Source: Myxococcales bacterium
GTDB taxonomy: Bacteria; Myxococcota_A; Polyangia; Haliangiales; Haliangiaceae
NCBI GenBank assembly: GCA_016717005.1
Contig: JADJUF010000007.1
Location: 633,631 to 697,630 of the forward strand
Reading direction: 5' to 3'
Length of the DNA stretch: 64,000 nucleotides
How positions within the stretch are numbered: the first letter of the stretch is position 1; each line of letters begins with the position of its first letter. Under the pieces are notes generated by a model that was not told the origin of the DNA, searched no databases, and saw nothing but the letters and a program-made list of their open reading frames with translations. Made by a program: the position numbers and the translations under genes. Shown piece after piece: positions 7,842-16,249 of this stretch.

Positions 7842-9462
7842 CTTCTCGCCGCGGGTCTTCTTGGGCAGGGAACGTGGCCGCCAGGCCGCCTGGCAGCTCG
7901 AGCTTCTGGGTGCGCGCGGCGAGGTTGTCGAGCGAGGCGACGAACGCCTCGCCGGCGGCCGGGGCCGCGACCTCGAGGTTCGCCACCAGCGCCGCGACGT
8001 CGGGCTGGCTCGGGGCCGGCGCGCGCGCGGGCGCCGCGGTCGGCACGAACTCGCCGAGCGTCCGGTTCGAAGGCCGCAGGTACGCCAGCGCCACCCGCTG
8101 CACGTCGGCGGCGGTGATCGTCTTCAGGCGCTGCCGGTACGCGAAGATCAACCGCCAGTCCCCGGCCGCCGCCCACTCCGACAGCTCGACCGCGACGCGC
8201 TGGCTGTCGGCCATCGACCGCACCAGCTCGCTGGTCGCCCGGGCGCGGAAGCGCTCGACCTCGGCCTCGGTCACCGGTCGGCGGGCGAAGCCCTCGACCG
8301 TGTCGATCAGCGCGGCGCGCGCGCGCGCGACCGCCTTCGCGTCCTTGGGCTTGACCCCGACCAGCAGGTAGCTGGGATCTCGGAACAGGTACTGGTCGGC
8401 CGAGACCTCGTTGGCCACGCCGGTCGCGACCAGCGCCTGGTACAGGCGCCCGGTCGGCTCGCGCGTCAGCAGGTCGGCCAGCGCGTCGAACGCGACGTGG
8501 TCCGGGTCGGCGCCGGCGACGCCGTGGTACAGGGCCAGCAGCAAGCGGACGTCGCCGGTGCGGCGCAGCGTGACCGAGCGCTCGCCGTCCTGGACCGGCT
8601 CGACGGTGTAGGTCGTCGGCAGGGTCCGGGTCGGCCGGGGCAGCGCCCCGAAGGTCGCGTCGATCTCGGCCAGCGCCGCGGCGCCGTCGAACTTGCCCGC
8701 CACCACGAGGATCGCGTTGTCGGGCTGGTAGTAGCGGACGTAGAACTCGCGCAGCCGCGACGTCGGCACGTGCTCGACGTCGCTGCGCGAGCCGATCGTG
8801 TCCTTGCCGTAGTTGTGCCACTGGTAGGCGGCCGAGGTGACGCGCTGCTCGAGGATCGAGTCGGGGTCGTTCTCGCCCGACTCCATCTCGTTGCGGACGA
8901 CGCTGAACTCGGTGGCGAGATCGTCGTCGGAGATGCTGGCGTTGACCATCCGGTCGGCCTCGAGCGCCAGCGTCCAGCGCAGGTTGTCGCCCGTGGCCGG
9001 CAGGGTCTCGAAGTAGTTGGTCCGATCCTGCCAGGTCGTGCCGTTGGCGAAGGCGCCGCGCTCGTCGAGCAGCTTGAGCACGTTGCGGTGCCCGGGCGAG
9101 CCCTTGAACATCATGTGCTCGAGCAGGTGCGCCATGCCGGTCTCACCCGAGCCCTCGTGCATCGAGCCGACCAGGTAGGTGACGTTGACCGTGACCGTCG
9201 ACTGGGTCGGGTCCGGGAACAGGAGCACGCGCAGGCCGTTGCCCAGCTCGTGCTCGCTGATGCCCTCGACGGTGCGCACCAGCCGCGGCGGCGTGCGCGG
9301 CGGCGTGACCGCGGCCGGCGGCGTGACCGCGACCGGCGGCGTGACCGCGACCGGCGGCGAGGTGACCGGCAACGTGCCGGGGCGAGCGCTGCCACCGCAG
9401 GCGGTCAGCGCCGCCAGCGACACCAGCGCGAACGTGCGCGCGAACAAGGCGACAGGGTGCAT
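7327..9462 (-). CDS. M16 family zinc peptidase lipoprotein, N-terminal catalytic half (frameshifted at ~7870)
   Basis: The N-terminus is a lipoprotein signal (SLAALTAC lipobox, Cys ~22) followed by a Pro/Val/Thr repeat linker. The catalytic M16 domain has the inverted zinc motif HLLEH (His112, Glu115, His116) and a downstream acidic ligand region (EMESGEND). A second, inactive domain follows. About residue 530 the frame turns into Arg/Gly-rich shadow sequence and runs to 7327. The family continues in another frame (6648-7870) after a one-base C indel. The intact protein would be ~935 residues, the usual size of a PqqL/pitrilysin-like tandem M16 enzyme, anchored at the outer membrane. The break lies inside a beta strand, not between domains, so a sequencing error or a recent mutation is more likely than a natural two-subunit split. 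Confidence 0.85.
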   Translation of the reverse strand: MHPVALFARTFALVSLAALTACGGSARPGTLPVTSPPVAVTPPVAVTPPAAVTPPRTPPRLVRTVEGISEHELGNGLRVLLFPDPTQSTVTVNVTYLVGSMHEGSGETGMAHLLEHMMFKGSPGHRNVLKLLDERGAFANGTTWQDRTNYFETLPATGDNLRWTLALEADRMVNASISDDDLATEFSVVRNEMESGENDPDSILEQRVTSAAYQWHNYGKDTIGSRSDVEHVPTSRLREFYVRYYQPDNAILVVAGKFDGAAALAEIDATFGALPRPTRTLPTTYTVEPVQDGERSVTLRRTGDVRLLLALYHGVAGADPDHVAFDALADLLTREPTGRLYQALVATGVANEVSADQYLFRDPSYLLVGVKPKDAKAVARARAALIDTVEGFARRPVTEAEVERFRARATSELVRSMADSQRVAVELSEWAAAGDWRLIFAYRQRLKTITAADVQRVALAYLRPSNRTLGEFVPTAAPARAPAPSQPDVAALVANLEVAAPAAGEAFVASLDNLAARTQKLELPGGLAATFPAQEDPRREGDDRAALPPRRRGGAAGPGRGRAAARPHGHARHQDPVVPAARGARGSADRERQRAQRRRHDRGVDRDRARVGARGDRARERSAQAPGARRQGARGGAAGGDRRGRGGAPGSSAAGVPALQPGARALAQGRSARDPQRRRSDRRAQGGDGLGAGGVPRAVLGRRPRRGDRGR

Positions 9463-9502
9463 GGGGCTCGCGGCGTTATAGCAGCGCCGCGGGCCCGGCC
9501 CG

Positions 9503-10285
9503 TCACGACTTCATCCGGTAGATCACGATCTCGACGGTGCACATCGGCGCCGGCACGCCGTTCACCTTGTAGGGGCGATAGCGCCAGGCCTGCATCGCGG
9601 CGACCAGCGCGCCGTCGTAGTCGTCGTAGCCGGTCGACTGCATCACCCGGACCGAGTCGACGACGCCGGTCGCCGACACGCACAGCTTGAACGTCCCGCG
9701 CAGCTGATCGCGATCGCCGTGGACCATCTCGACCCGCACCCGGTCGGGAGGATAGATGCGATCGTTGCCGCCGATCCGCAGGCCGGCCGCGACGCTCGGC
9801 GGCACCGCCACCGGCGGCGGCACCTTCACGACCGGCGGGGTCACCTTCGTGACCGGCGGGGTCTCGCCGCACGGCGGCTGCGCGCAGGTGCCGGTGCCGA
9901 TCTCGGTCGACGCGGGGTCGCCGCCGACGTTGTCGCCGCCGCCGCCGGTGCCGACGGTCTGCGCGCCACCGCCGGTCGTCGGCACGACGGGCGGCGTGAC
10001 CTCGAGGTGGACCGGCTGCACCGGCACCACCGGCTTGACCTTGGCGACCGCCTTGGGCCGCTCGACCTGCAGGCGCGCGCCCGGCGGCGGCCCGCCTGGC
10101 GGCGGCAGATCGATCTTGGCCGCGAACCGCACGTCGGTGCGGTCGGCGTACGCGACCTTGTCGATCTTCCAGAACGCGGACACCACCAGCACGACCAGGA
10201 CGGCGGCGTGGCCGGCGACCGTGGCCAGGAGCAGCGCGGTCTTCCACCGCGGCGACGACGAGGGCGAGAGGGCGCGGTCGAACAT
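9503..10285 (-). CDS. tonB: TonB family energy-transducer protein
   Basis: The protein has 260 residues. A short cytoplasmic N-terminus is followed by one transmembrane helix (WKTALLLATVAGHAAVLVVLVV, ~12-35). A long periplasmic Pro/Val/Gly-rich linker (~65-165) leads to a C-terminal TonB-like domain (LRGTFKLCVSATGVVDSVRV, then YDDYDGALVAAMQAWRYRPYKVNGVPAPM). This arrangement transfers inner-membrane proton-motive energy to outer-membrane receptors. The start at ATG 10285 was chosen because the upstream frame looks non-coding and the helix then sits close to the N-terminus. It lies 40 bp upstream of the M16 peptidase on the same strand, which suggests co-expression. No ExbB/ExbD or TonB-dependent receptor is seen nearby. 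Confidence 0.8.
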   Translation of the reverse strand: MFDRALSPSSSPRWKTALLLATVAGHAAVLVVLVVSAFWKIDKVAYADRTDVRFAAKIDLPPPGGPPPGARLQVERPKAVAKVKPVVPVQPVHLEVTPPVVPTTGGGAQTVGTGGGGDNVGGDPASTEIGTGTCAQPPCGETPPVTKVTPPVVKVPPPVAVPPSVAAGLRIGGNDRIYPPDRVRVEMVHGDRDQLRGTFKLCVSATGVVDSVRVMQSTGYDDYDGALVAAMQAWRYRPYKVNGVPAPMCTVEIVIYRMKS

Positions 10286-11207
10286 GGGGTGGACACGCGC
10301 CGGCGCGGGCGCCGATCTAGCGCGCGCGTTGACAGCCGGCGACCGGCTGCGGCCCGGACGCCGCCCCCGGTGTCGCACCCCGCCGCCCGGCGCGCGATCG
10401 CCGTGATTCCGCGGCCGCGTCGCAGCGGCCCACCCTCCGCGTGCTGGCGCGGCCGGTTCGTGGCCGGCCGCAGGCCGCGCTACCTCAGCGTTGTCCGACC
10501 GGCGGGCGTACGTCCCGAAATGGCGCGCCGGATCCGGTCCGGTCGACGCTCCGTGCGTGCCGCCGCGTGGATCGCCAGGGCTGAACCTGCTCGCGAGACC
10601 GACGGCCGCGCGCGCCGGCGAGCTGCCGGCATGACCGCGGCAACGCCAGGCTGCTCCACGGGTTGGCCGATGGCGGGCGGTCGTGCGGTCCGCTCAACGA
10701 CGGTGACGTCGGCGTAGTCTGGATCGTCGGACCCAGTGGCAAAGTGAGGGGCCGCCGATCGTTCGCCCTCTACATGGCGGCGCGCGCGGACGCCATCGCC
10801 TTCGGCGGACGATCGCGTCACCATCAACGAACGGTGCAGCGCGGACGGCTGGTCGGCGGACGTCATCACCTGCCATGGCGACCGCCCCGCAAGAGAAGGC
10901 TCGACGCCATCGGCACCAGCGCAGCGTCCGAGCAGACGTTCGCCCTCGACCCGGTGACGCAGGCGACGGTCCCACAGGGGCGTCGCCCTCGACGTCAACG
11001 GAACCTCGAGATCCTTCCTGGCGCCGAGTAGGCCTGCCCCGATAGCAGCGAGCCCGGGCCGGAGATCACGCGCCCCGACCTGTCCCGGCCCGGCGCCGTG
11101 GTCGAGGTCAGTCATTCCTCATCGAGCGGAGCCGCGGGCCCGTAGACCGACCGCGCCTGGCCTCGACGCCGTCCCCCAGCCGCGGTCGCGCGCCGCGCGC
11201 GCGCGGC
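10286..11207. other. Long stretch without a recognisable gene
   Basis: About 920 bp between the TonB-like gene and the end of the outer-membrane protein gene. Several frames are open on both strands, but their translations are Arg/Ala-rich with no recognisable domain, signal peptide or normal amino-acid balance. A TTGACA hexamer at ~10330 on the plus strand is not followed by a convincing gene. The local A+T content looks slightly higher than in the genes, so this may be decayed sequence or a regulatory/RNA region. Confidence 0.4.
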
Positions 11208-13031
11208 TCAGAACTTGGCTTGGAGCGTGACGTTGGTGCCGAGCTGGTTGAAGTCGCCGAACTCGTACTCGAACAGCGACTCGGCGTCGTTGCGCACCAG
11301 CCGGGTCTGGTTGGGGTCGTAGAGGAAGTACACGTCGACCAGCGCCGCGAACACCTGGCCGAAGTCGTACTGCCCCGACAGCTTGAACGCGTACGACGGC
11401 GCCGCGGTCTCGCCGGCCGGGAGCACGGTGATGATCGTGTCCGAGCCGTTGTTGCGGATGACCGCGGTCGACTTGCCGGTCATCTGCGTGCCCGGCAGCC
11501 CGGTCGGCGTGGTCAAGGTCGCCGGCAGCTCGAGGCCGAGCACCGCGCCGACGGTGAGCTTGTCGTCGAAGTTCTGATCGACGCCGATCGCCGCGAAGAT
11601 GTTGGGGTTGCGCTCGTAGCCGGCCGGGAAGTCGCTGTAGGTCGGCAGCGACGGCACCGAGTGCAGGATGAACGCGAGGTCGCGGTACTGCAGGTCGACG
11701 CGGGCGCGGATCCGATCGACCTTGGCGCGCAGGTTGACGTCGGCGGCGATGCCCTGCTGGACCTTGGTCGAGCCCGACTTCTCCGGATCCTTGAGCGTCT
11801 GGCCCAGGTAGGTGGCCTCGGCCATCGCCAGCCACGACGTGCCGCCCGGGTACTGGGCCTTCTGGAACACCCGACCGACGCGCTCGGGATCGTACTTGTA
11901 GAGCTTGTAGTCGATCGACGACGACACCGGCATGCCCTTGTGGGCCGAGACCTGGGCCGACACGCCGTAGAGCTGGACGTCCTCGGTGTTGACGTCCTCG
12001 AGCTCGTTCGAGCCGCGGTTGAAGTAGCCGCCGTTGAGCTCGACCCGGACCATCTCGTTCAGATCGACGCCGGCCCCGAACAGGAACGCCACCTTGGCGA
12101 CCTGCTCGGCGGTGGCGCGATCGAGCAGCACCGAGCTCTTGGCGCCGACGAAGGCGTAGGCCTTGTCGGTGTCGACCTGGAACTTGATGCCCGGCACCGC
12201 CTGCGAGCTGCGGCGGTACTCGTCGTTGCCGCCCCACGACAGGCGGTAGCTGTAGCCCAGGCGCATGCGGTCCGACGACACCGGGAACGCGGTCAGGGTG
12301 TAGCGGGTCGGATCCTTGTGCTCGGGATCCTTCCACCACGACACCGTCACGTAGCTGCCGGCGTCCGACAGGGCGATGTTGCGCTCGGACAGCTCGTTGA
12401 TCCGGATCACCAGGCCGGCCTCGGCCTCGAGGTGATCCTTGCGGAAGTTCCGGTACATGATCGCGTGCGACAGCGTCTCGTAGCCCGAGAACCGCGTGTC
12501 GTAGTTGTCGAAGAACAGCGTGCCCAGCGAGTTGGGCCGCCCGAACCGCCAGCCCGGCACCGACGGGATGGTCTCGCCGGGCGAGGTCAGCATGTTCTCG
12601 TTGGTGAGCGTCAGGTTGAGCCGGACGTCGGTGAAGCCGCCGCCGCCGTGCAGGTAGTCGTCGCCGCTGGCGGCGGCCGCGTCCGCGGCCTTGGCGGCCT
12701 CGACGGCCTTGGTGTCCTCGCCCAGCTTGAGCTGGAAGGCGCTCAGGTCGTCGATCTGCTTGCGCAGCGCGGCCACCTCGGCGCGGCTGACCTCGAGCTC
12801 GGCCGCGGCCCGGGCGTCACGCTCGGCCTGCTCGGCCTCGAACCGGGCCCGCTCGCGCGCCACCGCGTCGGCGGCGGCCAGGTCGGCGATGGTGCGGGCC
12901 TGCTCCTCGGTGAGGGCCGGCGGGGCCGCGGGCGCGCCCGGGGCCGGGCGGCGCGGCTGGGGCTGCGCGACCGCCGCGGCGGGGACCAGCAGCACGGCGG
13001 CGATGAACACGGACAGACGCGAACGCGACAC
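11208..13031 (-). CDS. Outer-membrane beta-barrel protein with coiled-coil N-terminus (porin-like)
   Basis: The protein has 607 residues, starting at GTG 13031 with a good Shine-Dalgarno (GGAGG, 6-7 nt upstream). A Sec signal peptide (SVFIAAVLLVPAAAVAQ) is followed by a Pro/Ala segment. A coiled coil of ~75 residues (RTIADLAAADAVARERARFE to EVAALRKQIDDLSAFQ) comes next, probably for periplasmic or peptidoglycan contact. A long alternating-strand region rich in aromatic residues ends in ...LQAKF, with the C-terminal Phe typical of BAM-inserted barrels. It resembles porins that have an SLH-like or coiled-coil stem. Upstream in-frame codons are shadow sequence. It is last in a minus-strand group after the lipoprotein and the 5'-nucleotidase. 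The transported substrate is unknown. Confidence 0.75.
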   Translation of the reverse strand: MSRSRLSVFIAAVLLVPAAAVAQPQPRRPAPGAPAAPPALTEEQARTIADLAAADAVARERARFEAEQAERDARAAAELEVSRAEVAALRKQIDDLSAFQLKLGEDTKAVEAAKAADAAAASGDDYLHGGGGFTDVRLNLTLTNENMLTSPGETIPSVPGWRFGRPNSLGTLFFDNYDTRFSGYETLSHAIMYRNFRKDHLEAEAGLVIRINELSERNIALSDAGSYVTVSWWKDPEHKDPTRYTLTAFPVSSDRMRLGYSYRLSWGGNDEYRRSSQAVPGIKFQVDTDKAYAFVGAKSSVLLDRATAEQVAKVAFLFGAGVDLNEMVRVELNGGYFNRGSNELEDVNTEDVQLYGVSAQVSAHKGMPVSSSIDYKLYKYDPERVGRVFQKAQYPGGTSWLAMAEATYLGQTLKDPEKSGSTKVQQGIAADVNLRAKVDRIRARVDLQYRDLAFILHSVPSLPTYSDFPAGYERNPNIFAAIGVDQNFDDKLTVGAVLGLELPATLTTPTGLPGTQMTGKSTAVIRNNGSDTIITVLPAGETAAPSYAFKLSGQYDFGQVFAALVDVYFLYDPNQTRLVRNDAESLFEYEFGDFNQLGTNVTLQAKF

Positions 13032-13096
13032 GGGAGCCTCCGGACGAAGCGATGGCGACGCCACCACGACAGGACCACCACGGGTTGGGCGCACGA

Positions 13097-14236
13097 TCAC
13101 AGGACCAGATCGGCGCTGAAGCGCGGGTAGATGATGAAGACGTTGAACGAGCCGATGTTGACCGGGCGCAGCACGCCGACGACGCGCGCGACCGTCAGGC
13201 CCTCGCGGCTGGCGGGATCGAACTCGATCACGCCCGACGTGATGACGTTGACCGCCGAGCCGCAGCCGCGGCCGACGTCGATCTTCCACTGCTTGTAGGT
13301 CGTGTAGTCGGCGTCGAGCGGGCAGACCGTGCCGTTGTCGATCGCGATCAGCCCGGACTCGTGCTTCTCGAACTCGATCGGGTTGGTGAACCACGACGGG
13401 TTGACCACCGCCGGCGCCGGGATCCGCGCCACGTCGGCGCTGGTGTCGGTGATGAAGCTCTGGGGGAAGCTCATCTCGGTCAGGCCGTTGAACTCCGAGA
13501 CCGCCCCGGCGAACCCGTCGATGAACTGGCCGGCCTCGATGTTGCGGCCCTGCTCGTCCTTGGGCCGCGAGAACGAGAACACCAGCACGTGATCGAAGTC
13601 GCCGGCGACGCACGGCGGGGTGCCGGCGGCGTCGGCGCACTCGACGTCGGACACCGAGTAGCCCTGGGCGTAGGTGCCGGTGACCACCAGGCGGCCGCGG
13701 TCGCCGTAGCGCGAGCTCGACACCGTCACCTGGCGGTTCTGGAGCGGCGACACCGCCAGCGCGTCGAGCGCCATCAGATCGCGCGGCGTCGAGATGTCGG
13801 CGACGTGCGGGTCCGGGTACCACAGCGGCACCGACGAGCCGGTGGCGTAGGTGGCGCCCTCGCCGCCGTCCTCGATCCACAGGGTCGTCGGCCCGAAAAC
13901 CGCCGGCAGCGTCAGCGACACCGTCGGCGAGACGCCGGCGGTGAGCTCGATCGTCGCGAACGGCAGCGGCGAGCCCAGGGCCGGGGTCAGCGCGCCCAGG
14001 AACTGGACGTAGACCTGGACCGGGCCGGTGAAGCCGGTGTCGAGCTGGTTCTGGGCGTCCTTGGCCGTGACCCGGATCATGACGTCGCGGGCCGACGGGT
14101 CGAGGCGGCGATCGGGCGCGCCGGGGTCGGTCGGCGCGACCAGCTCGACCGCGAGCGAGGTGGTCTCCTCGATCGGCGGCAGGGTCTCGACGCAGCCGGC
14201 GGCGGCGACGAGCAGGGGCACGAGCAGTCGGGACAT
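13097..14236 (-). CDS. Lipoprotein of unknown function
   Basis: The protein has 379 residues, with signal MSRLLVPLLVAAAGC (lipobox AAGC, Cys ~15), so it is lipid-anchored. The mature part is beta-rich, with bacterial-Ig-like features in the first half (ARDVMIRVTAKDAQNQLDTG, FTGPVQVYVQF). A second part (SVSDVECADAAGTPPCVAGD onward) recalls Myxococcota surface proteins in which a described domain reports on property values. I do not recognise a family. ATG 14236 follows GAGTGAGG; an alternative GTG at 14248 overlaps the stop of the upstream 5'-nucleotidase gene (GTGA). Translational coupling with that gene is likely either way. Confidence 0.7.
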   Translation of the reverse strand: MSRLLVPLLVAAAGCVETLPPIEETTSLAVELVAPTDPGAPDRRLDPSARDVMIRVTAKDAQNQLDTGFTGPVQVYVQFLGALTPALGSPLPFATIELTAGVSPTVSLTLPAVFGPTTLWIEDGGEGATYATGSSVPLWYPDPHVADISTPRDLMALDALAVSPLQNRQVTVSSSRYGDRGRLVVTGTYAQGYSVSDVECADAAGTPPCVAGDFDHVLVFSFSRPKDEQGRNIEAGQFIDGFAGAVSEFNGLTEMSFPQSFITDTSADVARIPAPAVVNPSWFTNPIEFEKHESGLIAIDNGTVCPLDADYTTYKQWKIDVGRGCGSAVNVITSGVIEFDPASREGLTVARVVGVLRPVNIGSFNVFIIYPRFSADLVL

Positions 14237-14244
14237 GGCGGGCC

Positions 14245-16107
14245 TCACTCGAACACCGGGCGGATGCGGCCGTCGTGGGCCTCGGTCATGTCACCCAGGC
14301 ACGACACGTCGCCGTAGCGCGACACGATCGTCGCCGGGTTGAGCGGATCGGTGATGAGATCCATCGCGTCGGGCGCGCACTTGGCCTGGTTGCGCAGGTA
14401 CACCGTCAGGGCGTCGCGCAGGGCGATGCCGGTGTCCTGTTTCGAGGTGTTGCGCTTGAGCACCGTGAAGCCGGAGCCGCCGCGCGAGATGTAGTCGTTG
14501 ACCGCGACCCGGTACAGGCCCGTCGGGACCACCGGCCGGCAGTTCGAGGTCGGATCGATCGGCCCGTCGGGGTTGCCGCCGCGGCAGTTCTCGCCCAGCC
14601 AGATGTTCTTGGCGCACGCGGACGGCACGACGTCGTCGGTCAGGTCGCGGTCGGGGCAGGTCGTCGACCGGCACACCATGTCGAACCAGATCCCGGCGAC
14701 CTGGCCCTGGGTCCGGCAGCCGCGCTCGCTCGACTTGCGCGACACGAAGTCGAGCGTCTCCTGGATCTCCGAGCCCGACAGGTACATGACCGTGATCGAG
14801 TTCTCGAACGGGAACACGTTGAACATCGCCTCGTTGGTCAGCTTGCCCTGCTCGAAGTCGGCGCGGACGCCGAGCGAGTTGGTCAGCGCGAACTCGGCCT
14901 CGACGCCCGAGAACGTCTGCATCGCGCGCGCGACCAGGTTGCCGAGCTGCGAGTCACCGCCCGACAGGTCGTTGCGGATGATCTTGCTGCTGGCGCTGAC
15001 GAACGCGAACACCCCGTCGAGGTCGATGTCGCGGGCGATCGCCTGGGCGTAGGGCTCGAGCACGTGGGCGATCTCGGGATCGTCGGCGGTCGTGCTGTCG
15101 ACCGGCAGGTTGTCGTAGGTGAAGCTGGTGATCCGGCTGCGCTTGGCCGGGTCGCTGTTGTCCTCGCCGACGTGCACGACCAGGTCGAGCCGCCCGACGA
15201 ACTTGGCGAACGCGCCCGAGTGGACCAGGACCGTGTTGTGGAGGCCGTCGCCCGACGGGATCAACTTGGGCGGGTTGGTGACGATGTGCAGGTGGCCGCC
15301 CAGGATCAGGTCGACGCCCTCGAGCGGCAGCGACTCGTTCTCGTCCTGCACCTCGCTCGCGGCCAGGCCCTCGTCCTCGTCGAGGCCGAGGTGGCTGACC
15401 AGCACGATCAGATCGACCGACGGCCGCAGCAGCCGGACGTACTGATCGACCGCGGTGGCGTCGGTGATCGGGCGGATGCCGAGCGAGTTGCCGCCCTCGA
15501 AGATGCCGGTCATCGACGACCAGTTGGCCATGCCGATCACCGCGATCTTGAGGCCGTCCTGATCGAACACGACGTAGGGCTGGACGACGTCGCGCAGGCT
15601 GGGCGCGTCGGGGTTGGTGGGGTCGTCGAACAGGTAGTTGGCGGCCAGGAGCGGGAACTGGGCCCAGTTCGCGACCTGGTCGTAGAGGTTGACCGCGCCC
15701 AGATCGAACTCGTGGTTGCCGATCACCGCGGCGTCCATGCCGGCGCGCGACAGCGCCCGCATCTCGACCTCGCCCTTGAACAGGTTGAAGACCGGCGCGC
15801 CCTGGAAGCAGTCGCCCGAGTCGAGCCACAGCGACCGGTTCGAGGTCGCGCGGATCTGCTTGACGATCGACGAGATGCGCGCGATGCCGCCGAACGGCTT
15901 GTTGACGAGCTGCAGGCCGTAGTCGCGCTCGAACCGGTTGGGCACGAAGTCGTACGGGAACAGCCGCGAGTGCATGTCCGAGGTGTGGATGACGGTCAGG
16001 CGGACGTCCTGCCCGACCAGATCAGGGGCCTCGCGCTCGACCGTGCAGCCGGCCGCCGAAGCGCCCAGCATCGCGGCGAGTGCCAACCAGGGCGGAGCGA
16101 CGCGCAT
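14245..16107 (-). CDS. 5'-nucleotidase / UDP-sugar hydrolase family lipoprotein (UshA-like)
   Basis: The protein has 620 residues and a lipoprotein signal (LAAMLGASAAGC). The N-terminal calcineurin-like dimetal phosphoesterase domain shows, in order, HTSDMHSRLF (D-x-H), WLDSGDCFQG, GNHEFD, SHLG and GGHLH, the full set of metal ligands. The C-terminal 5'-nucleotidase domain (from ~residue 330) contains LGNLVARAMQ, NSLGVRADFEQGKLT and FPFENSITVMYLSG, the substrate-binding part. A Cys-rich insertion (~465-530: CRTQGQ..CRSTTCPDRD..CRPV) precedes the final YISRGGSGFTVL. It probably releases phosphate or nucleosides at the cell surface. It is the first gene of the minus-strand group 16107-11208 and is divergent from pyk (142-bp gap). 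The start at 16107 places the signal peptide at the N-terminus. Confidence 0.9.
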   Translation of the reverse strand: MRVAPPWLALAAMLGASAAGCTVEREAPDLVGQDVRLTVIHTSDMHSRLFPYDFVPNRFERDYGLQLVNKPFGGIARISSIVKQIRATSNRSLWLDSGDCFQGAPVFNLFKGEVEMRALSRAGMDAAVIGNHEFDLGAVNLYDQVANWAQFPLLAANYLFDDPTNPDAPSLRDVVQPYVVFDQDGLKIAVIGMANWSSMTGIFEGGNSLGIRPITDATAVDQYVRLLRPSVDLIVLVSHLGLDEDEGLAASEVQDENESLPLEGVDLILGGHLHIVTNPPKLIPSGDGLHNTVLVHSGAFAKFVGRLDLVVHVGEDNSDPAKRSRITSFTYDNLPVDSTTADDPEIAHVLEPYAQAIARDIDLDGVFAFVSASSKIIRNDLSGGDSQLGNLVARAMQTFSGVEAEFALTNSLGVRADFEQGKLTNEAMFNVFPFENSITVMYLSGSEIQETLDFVSRKSSERGCRTQGQVAGIWFDMVCRSTTCPDRDLTDDVVPSACAKNIWLGENCRGGNPDGPIDPTSNCRPVVPTGLYRVAVNDYISRGGSGFTVLKRNTSKQDTGIALRDALTVYLRNQAKCAPDAMDLITDPLNPATIVSRYGDVSCLGDMTEAHDGRIRPVFE

Positions 16108-16249
16108 AGCGCGGTCGTATACGCGCCTCGCGGGCCCGGGCGCAAGCCCCGTTTGGCCGGTGATCGTCACGGCCGGGCCACGTCGTCGTGGCGGTCGCGT
16201 CGCGGGGCCGGTCGCGTCGCGCCGGCGCCCGTGTTACTCCCGCCCCGCC

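Noticed and set aside
10480..11115. 211-residue minus-strand open frame in the gap before the outer-membrane protein gene.
   Set aside because: No domain, signal peptide or ribosome site; composition similar to non-coding frames. Kept as an unexplained region.
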